NCBI RefSeq assembly: GCF_900114915.1
Contig: NZ_FOUS01000007.1
Span: 248,001 to 312,000 of the forward strand
Length of the DNA: 64,000 nt
Source: Bradyrhizobium sp. Rc3b
GTDB lineage: Bacteria; Pseudomonadota; Alphaproteobacteria; Rhizobiales; Xanthobacteraceae
Direction: 5' to 3'
Part shown: one piece after another, positions 60,081-64,000 of the stretch
How positions within the stretch are numbered: the first letter of the stretch is position 1
Layout of the letters: every line of letters starts with the position of its first letter
Position numbers and translations under genes: made by a program
Notes under the pieces: generated by a model
What the model was told of the DNA's origin: nothing
Databases searched by the model: none
What the model saw: the letters and a program-made list of their open reading frames with translations, nothing else

Positions 60081-61079
60081 CTAGAAGTGGCTGTAGGACA
60101 GCCGCTTCAAAACCAATTCCTGGCCCTGCCCGTCCAGGAAACGCGGCCCCTGCTTGCCCGCGACGATCGTGCCGATCGCGGTGACGGCAAGGCCGGCCGC
60201 CCGCCCCGCGGCCATCAGCGCATCGCCCTGCGCCGGCGGGACGGTGCACAGCACCTCGTAGTCGTCGCCCCCCGCAAGCAGCGTCTCGACGCAAACCACG
60301 TTGCGGGCAACCAGGCTTGCTGCCGCGGCCGAAAGCGGCACGCTCGTCACGTCGACCGTGGCCGAGACCCCGGACGCCGCACAGAGTTTGGTCAGATCGC
60401 CGGCGAGCCCGTCGGAGACGTCCATCGCTGCGGTCGCATGATCGCGCACGGCCCGTGCCAACGGGTTGCGCGGTTGCGGCACGCGATAGCGTGAGATCAG
60501 GGCTTCCCTTGCAGCGGGATCGGTCGTGAGCGCAGCCGCGGCAGCACCGCCCGTGAGCACGTCGAGGCCGAGCGCAGCGTCGCCGATCGTGCCGCTCACC
60601 AGGATGCGATCGCCTGGCCTCGCGCCGGTCCGGCCGACCATCCGCCCCTGCGGCACGCGGCCAAAGGCCGTGATCGAGATCATCTGCGGGCCCGGCGTCG
60701 AGACCGTGTCGCCGCCGAGCAGCGGACAAGCGAATTCCTTTGCATCCTCGCCCAGCGCGTCCGCAAAGGGCCGGAGCCAGGCATCCTCCTGGCTCCGCAG
60801 CGCCAGTGTCAGCACGAATCCCGCCGGCGTCGCGCCCTTGGCGGCGAGATCGGACAGGTTCACCCGCAGCGCCTTGCGCGCGACGGTGTCAGGGGGATCG
60901 GTGGCAAGATAGTGCACGCCTTCGACGACGGCGTCAGTGGTGACGACGATGTCGTCGCCGGACGACGACAGCACCGCCGCGTCATCGACCAGACCGAACG
61001 CACCGGGATCGGTCGCCAGCGGCTTGAAATAGCGCGCGATGAGGGAGTCTTCGGGGGAGGGGTTTTGCGGAGTGGTCAT
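60081..61079 (-). CDS. thiL: Thiamine-monophosphate kinase
   Basis: A 332-residue AIR-synthase-fold kinase that makes thiamine diphosphate from TMP. The N-terminal GLVDDAAVLSSSGDDIVVTTDAVVEGVHY (DDAA and TTDA-EGVHF-like), RVNLSDLAAKGATP, and AAMDVSDGLAGDLTKL are diagnostic metal and phosphate sites. Start at 61,079 (MTTPQNPSPED) is chosen; six codons upstream are possible. Same strand as nusB, with about 175 bases and a repeat between. Confidence 0.95.
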   Translation of the reverse strand: MTTPQNPSPEDSLIARYFKPLATDPGAFGLVDDAAVLSSSGDDIVVTTDAVVEGVHYLATDPPDTVARKALRVNLSDLAAKGATPAGFVLTLALRSQEDAWLRPFADALGEDAKEFACPLLGGDTVSTPGPQMISITAFGRVPQGRMVGRTGARPGDRILVSGTIGDAALGLDVLTGGAAAAALTTDPAAREALISRYRVPQPRNPLARAVRDHATAAMDVSDGLAGDLTKLCAASGVSATVDVTSVPLSAAAASLVARNVVCVETLLAGGDDYEVLCTVPPAQGDALMAAGRAAGLAVTAIGTIVAGKQGPRFLDGQGQELVLKRLSYSHF

Positions 61080-61102
61080 CGATGCAAGCCCCACCCCCCG
61101 CT

Positions 61103-61206
61103 GTCATCGCGCGGCATGACCGGGCGATCCAGTATTCCAGAGACGATCGTGTGACATCGACAGGCCGCGGCGTACTGGATCACCCGCCTTCGCGGGTGAT
61201 GACAGC
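61103..61206. repeat. Dispersed repeat (GATCCAGTATTCCAGAGAC family), copy 3
   Basis: Begins GTCATCGCGCGGCATGACC, contains CGATCCAGTATTCCAGAGAC and CGGCGTACTGGATCACCC, and ends GGGTGATGACAGCGG. It lies between nusB and thiL, in the presumed operon. Confidence 0.75.
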
Positions 61207-61254
61207 GGAGTATGGGGCAGCCGTCTCGCATGAATTCACCGCCCTCGCCGGAAA

Positions 61255-61752
61255 TTACCCCCGCCCGAACTCGTCGCCGCGAAACTGGCGGCCGATCTGG
61301 TCGAGCACGGCGTTGACCATGCCGGTCTCCTCGCGGTCGACGAAGGCGTTGGCGACGTCGACATATTCGGAGACGACGACGCGGCCCGGCACGTCCTTGC
61401 GGTGCTCCAGCTCATAGGCCCCTGCCCGCAGCACCGCGCGCAGGATCGCCTCGATCCGCTTCAAGGGCCAGCCCTTCGACAGCGCCTCGTCGATCAGGGG
61501 ATCGAGCTTCTTCTGGTCGCGCACGACGCCCGAGACGACGTCGCGGAAGAAAGCCGCTTCGGCCGGCAGGTAGGTGTCGCCCTCGACCTCATTGCCGAGC
61601 CAATGGCTCTCGAACTCGGCAAAGATGTCGTTGATGCCGGCGCCGGCAATATCCATCTGGTACAGCGCCTGCACGGCCGCGAGCCGCGCCGCGCCGCGCC
61701 GGTTTGCCTTCTTCTCGTTAAGCCCTGCCGGCTTCTTGGTGGGATCAGCCAT
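61255..61752 (-). CDS. nusB: Transcription antitermination protein NusB
   Basis: A 165-residue NusB. The N-terminal RRGAARLAAVQALYQMDIAG, the middle VVSGVVRDQKKLDPLIDEALSKGWPLKRIEAILRAVLRAGAYELEHRKDVPGRVVVSEYVDVANAFVDREETGMVNAVLD in segments is the family all-helical fold. It binds boxA RNA with S10 (NusE) to keep rRNA transcription going. It begins three bases after ribH ends, in the classical rib-nusB order. Length includes a short N-terminal tail. Confidence 0.96.
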   Translation of the reverse strand: MADPTKKPAGLNEKKANRRGAARLAAVQALYQMDIAGAGINDIFAEFESHWLGNEVEGDTYLPAEAAFFRDVVSGVVRDQKKLDPLIDEALSKGWPLKRIEAILRAVLRAGAYELEHRKDVPGRVVVSEYVDVANAFVDREETGMVNAVLDQIGRQFRGDEFGRG

Positions 61753-61755
61753 GGC

Positions 61756-62247
61756 TCAGGCCCGCGCCATGCGGCGTTTGATGCGCAGCATCGCAAGCGC
61801 CGCACGCGCGGCATCGCCGCCCTTGTTGAGCTCGCTGGCGCGCGCCCGCGCCCAGGCCTGCGCCTCATTATTGACGGTGAGGATGCCGTTGCCGAGCGGC
61901 AGCTTTCGCGCCACGGCAAGATCCATCAGCGCGCGCGAGGATTCCTGCGACACGATCTCGAAGTGAATGGTGTCGCCGCGGATCACGCAGCCGAGCGCGA
62001 TCACAGCGTCATAGGGCTTGCCGTTCGCCGCCGCCGCGTCGATGGCGATGGCGACCGCGGCCGGAATCTCCAGCGCGCCGGGAACCGTGATGACGTCGTG
62101 GGTCAGGCCCGCCGCCTTCAGCTCGGCGATCGCGCCGTCCAGAAGCGCGTCCTGGAGATCGTCATAGAACCGCGCCTCGACAATCAGCGCGCGCGCGCCG
62201 GAAATGTCAGTCTGGTCCTTCAGGGGTGCGCGCCGCGCGTCTGCCAT
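61756..62247 (-). CDS. ribH: 6,7-dimethyl-8-ribityllumazine synthase
   Basis: A 163-residue lumazine synthase, penultimate step of riboflavin synthesis. Landmarks: VEARFYDDLQDALLDGAIAEL, VITVPGALEIPAAVAIAID, YDAVIALGCVIRGDTIHFEIVSQESSRALMDLA (the GCVIRGDTxHFE site) and PLGNGILTVNNEAQAWARA. Catalytic His is in TIHFE. It precedes nusB by three bases. A palindromic repeat lies between it and ribE. Confidence 0.97.
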   Translation of the reverse strand: MADARRAPLKDQTDISGARALIVEARFYDDLQDALLDGAIAELKAAGLTHDVITVPGALEIPAAVAIAIDAAAANGKPYDAVIALGCVIRGDTIHFEIVSQESSRALMDLAVARKLPLGNGILTVNNEAQAWARARASELNKGGDAARAALAMLRIKRRMARA

Positions 62248-62321
62248 CGTCTCAATCCGTTTACTGGGGTCGGCGCGTTATGTAGTCGCCGCAGGCACGT
62301 AAGCCAAGTTTTAAAGACACT

Positions 62322-62401
62322 GTCATTCCGGGGCGATGCGAAGCATCGAACCCGGAATCTCGAGATTCCGGGCCTGGTCCTGCGGACCATCCCGGAATGA
62401 C
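62322..62401. repeat. Dispersed palindrome GTCATTCCGGGG...CCCGGAATGAC, copy 3
   Basis: Same element as 14,934-15,011, nearly identical over the first 50 bases (CGATGCGAAGCATCGAACCC). It separates ribE from ribH within the rib gene run and begins ten bases before the ribE stop on the opposite side, so it may modulate read-through. Confidence 0.8.
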
Positions 62402-62411
62402 GGCTCTGCCG

Positions 62412-63035
62412 TCACTTCATTTCCGTCAACCGCGCCGCATAGCGGGCCATCAAGTCGACCTCGATATTGACCTCGTCCCCCGCCTTCCAGCCACCGATCG
62501 TCGTGACCGAGAGCGTGTGCGGGATGATCAGCACCGAAAAAGTCACGTCCTTGACCGTATTGACCGTGAGCGAGACGCCGTCGAGCGTGATCGAGCCCTT
62601 GGTCGCGATGAACCGCGCCAGCTCCCGCGTGGTCGAGAGCTCGAACCGCGCCATGTCGGGCAGATCCTCGCGGCTGACGAGGGTCGCGATACCGTCGGCG
62701 TGGCCGGCGACGATATGCCCGCCGAGCTCGTCGCCGATCTTGAGCGCGCGCTCGAGGTTGAGCCTGGTGCCGACCTTCCAGTGCTTGGCCGTCGTGAGTG
62801 CCAGCGTCTCCGCCGCAGCATCGACGTCATACCAGGTCCTTTGCTCAGAGTCCTTGCCGCCTGCGACGCCGGACGCAACCACGGTCAGGCACACGCCGTT
62901 GCTGGCGATCGAGGCACCGTCGGCGATGGTGGTCTGATCGAAGCGGCAGGCGATGCGCAGCCGGTGCAGCTGGCCCTGTGCCACGGGCGTGAAGCTGACG
63001 ATCTCGCCGATATCGGTGACAATGCCGGTGAACAT
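62412..63035 (-). CDS. ribE: Riboflavin synthase alpha subunit
   Basis: A 207-residue riboflavin synthase of two similar lumazine-binding halves, the first starting MFTGIVTDIGEIVSFTPV, with SIASNGVCLTVV; the second holding LGGHIVAGHADGIATLV and GSITLDGVSLTVN. It dismutates two ribityllumazines to riboflavin. The start overlaps the ribD stop by one base (TAATG), suggesting translational coupling. Some systems name it ribC. Confidence 0.96.
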   Translation of the reverse strand: MFTGIVTDIGEIVSFTPVAQGQLHRLRIACRFDQTTIADGASIASNGVCLTVVASGVAGGKDSEQRTWYDVDAAAETLALTTAKHWKVGTRLNLERALKIGDELGGHIVAGHADGIATLVSREDLPDMARFELSTTRELARFIATKGSITLDGVSLTVNTVKDVTFSVLIIPHTLSVTTIGGWKAGDEVNIEVDLMARYAARLTEMK

Positions 63036-64000
63036 TACGCGCGCTCGTAGATGGTGAGAGTATCCTTGTCGAATGTTTCGCTAGCATGAACCTTGTAGGC
63101 CTGCGACTGCGTGATTTTCGACAGGGGCAATGCATCGAGCGCATCGACGCCGCCACTGCCGACCGCTTCCGCGCCGCGGAACAGCCAGATCTCGTCGACG
63201 AGGTCGGCCGCGACGAACGAAGCCGCAACGCGGCTGCCGCCCTCGACCATCAGGCGGGTGATGCCCTTCCCGGCCAGCGCATGCAGTGCGGCCGGCAAAT
63301 CGAGCCCGGAGGCGCCTGCCGGCGGGATGCGGATCACTTGCGCGCCGGTCGCGCCGAGACGTGTTGCTGCCGCGGCTTCCGCAAGGTCGCAGCCCATCAC
63401 CCAGAGCGGCGTCTCGCGCGCGGAGCCCACAAGCTTGCTCGCCCCGGGAATACGCAGGCTCTGGTCGAGCACCACGCGCACCGGCGAGCGCGCCGCCATG
63501 CCCGGCAGGCGGCAGGTGAGAAGTGGATCGTCCGCCAGCACCGTGCCGATGCCGACCAGGATGGCATCACTCTGCGCGCGCAGGAGATGCACGCGATTGC
63601 GCGCCCCCTCCCCCGTGATCGCGACCGGCTTGCCGCCGGCGGCGCCGATCTTGCCGTCGGGCGACACCGCAAGCTTCAGGATCACGTGCGGACGCTTGTC
63701 CCGGATGCGGCGGAAATGCCCGGCGTGATCGAACGCGGCTTCCGCCGCGCATAGGCCCACGTCCACATTGATCCCGGCCGCGCGCAGCCGCGCGTGCCCC
63801 TGCCCCGCGACCTCAGGATTGGGATCCTCGATCGCCGCCACCACCCGCTTGATGCCGGCCGCGATCACCGCGTCGGCGCAAGGCGGCGACTTGCCGAAAT
63901 GCGAGCAAGGCTCGAGCGTGACGTAGAGCGTGGCGCCGCGTGCGGCTTCACCTGCGCGCCGCAGGGCTTCGGGCTCGCCATGCGGCCGTCCGCCTGGCTG
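63035..64000 (-). CDS. ribD: Riboflavin deaminase/reductase RibD (5' end beyond window)
   Basis: The visible part, at least 321 residues, is partial at the right edge. The deaminase domain has the zinc site HGEPEAL and TLEPCSHFGKSPPCADAVI; the usual HAE is HGE here. The reductase domain follows with FRRIRDKRPHVILKLAVSPDGKIGAAGG, SDAILVGIGTVLADDPLLT, PVRVVLDQSLRIP and ITRLMVEGGSRVAASFV. It performs the second and third riboflavin steps. It lies first in the visible ribD-ribE run; the N-terminal residues and start are outside the window. Confidence 0.95.
   Translation of the reverse strand, partial: QPGGRPHGEPEALRRAGEAARGATLYVTLEPCSHFGKSPPCADAVIAAGIKRVVAAIEDPNPEVAGQGHARLRAAGINVDVGLCAAEAAFDHAGHFRRIRDKRPHVILKLAVSPDGKIGAAGGKPVAITGEGARNRVHLLRAQSDAILVGIGTVLADDPLLTCRLPGMAARSPVRVVLDQSLRIPGASKLVGSARETPLWVMGCDLAEAAAATRLGATGAQVIRIPPAGASGLDLPAALHALAGKGITRLMVEGGSRVAASFVAADLVDEIWLFRGAEAVGSGGVDALDALPLSKITQSQAYKVHASETFDKDTLTIYERA

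Overview
The window looks like a chromosomal segment of Bradyrhizobium or a very close relative (Alphaproteobacteria, Nitrobacteraceae). The support is high GC, alphaproteobacterial gene sets (GcrA-family regulator, Porin_2-type porin, COX15 heme A synthase, K+-insensitive H+-pyrophosphatase, a plsX-fabH-ihfA-merR operon) and many short palindromic repeats of kinds common between Bradyrhizobium genes. No strain can be named from sequence alone.

Layout. 1-6.5 kb: an nfeD-slipin membrane-quality pair, a decayed patch, and a TRAP permease pair (dctM/dctQ) without a receptor gene. 6.5-18.7 kb: housekeeping and metabolic genes (PuuD-like amidotransferase, AI-2E-type transporter, diguanylate cyclase, rplM-rpsI, an ECHDC3-like crotonase, metY, heme A synthase) separated by repeats. 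19-28.3 kb: a compact exopolysaccharide cluster with a deacetylase-like protein, a FemAB/GNAT-like transferase, a Wzc/GumC-like chain-length protein, a GT4 glycosyltransferase, an undecaprenyl-phosphate sugar transferase and a Wzy/WaaL-type polymerase or ligase. Several of these proteins lack canonical catalytic residues. 28.2-43.6 kb: catabolic enzymes with MarR and TetR regulators, GcrA, a major porin, an alpha/beta hydrolase-fold protein lacking its nucleophile, an SDR, an esterase and an Omp25-like barrel.

43.78-51.09 kb: the most unusual region. An intact tRNA-Pro(GGG) gene at 51,014-51,091 has an exact 45-bp copy of its 3' half at 43,785-43,829. The roughly 7.2 kb between them carries accessory and broken genes: an H-NS-like protein reduced to its N-terminal oligomerisation part, a minimal ATP-dependent DNA ligase, a cupin, a DUF4279 protein, an alpha/beta-hydrolase-cyclase fusion and orphan hypotheticals. 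It also carries a scattered short motif. This is the signature of a genomic island inserted into a tRNA gene whose integrase has been lost.

51.2-64 kb: core genes again. These are merR-ihfA-fabH-plsX-DUF177-cytochrome bc1 chaperone on the minus strand, divergent bamE, a TctC-type binding protein, hppA, and a thiL-nusB-ribH-ribE-ribD run whose ribD continues past the right edge.
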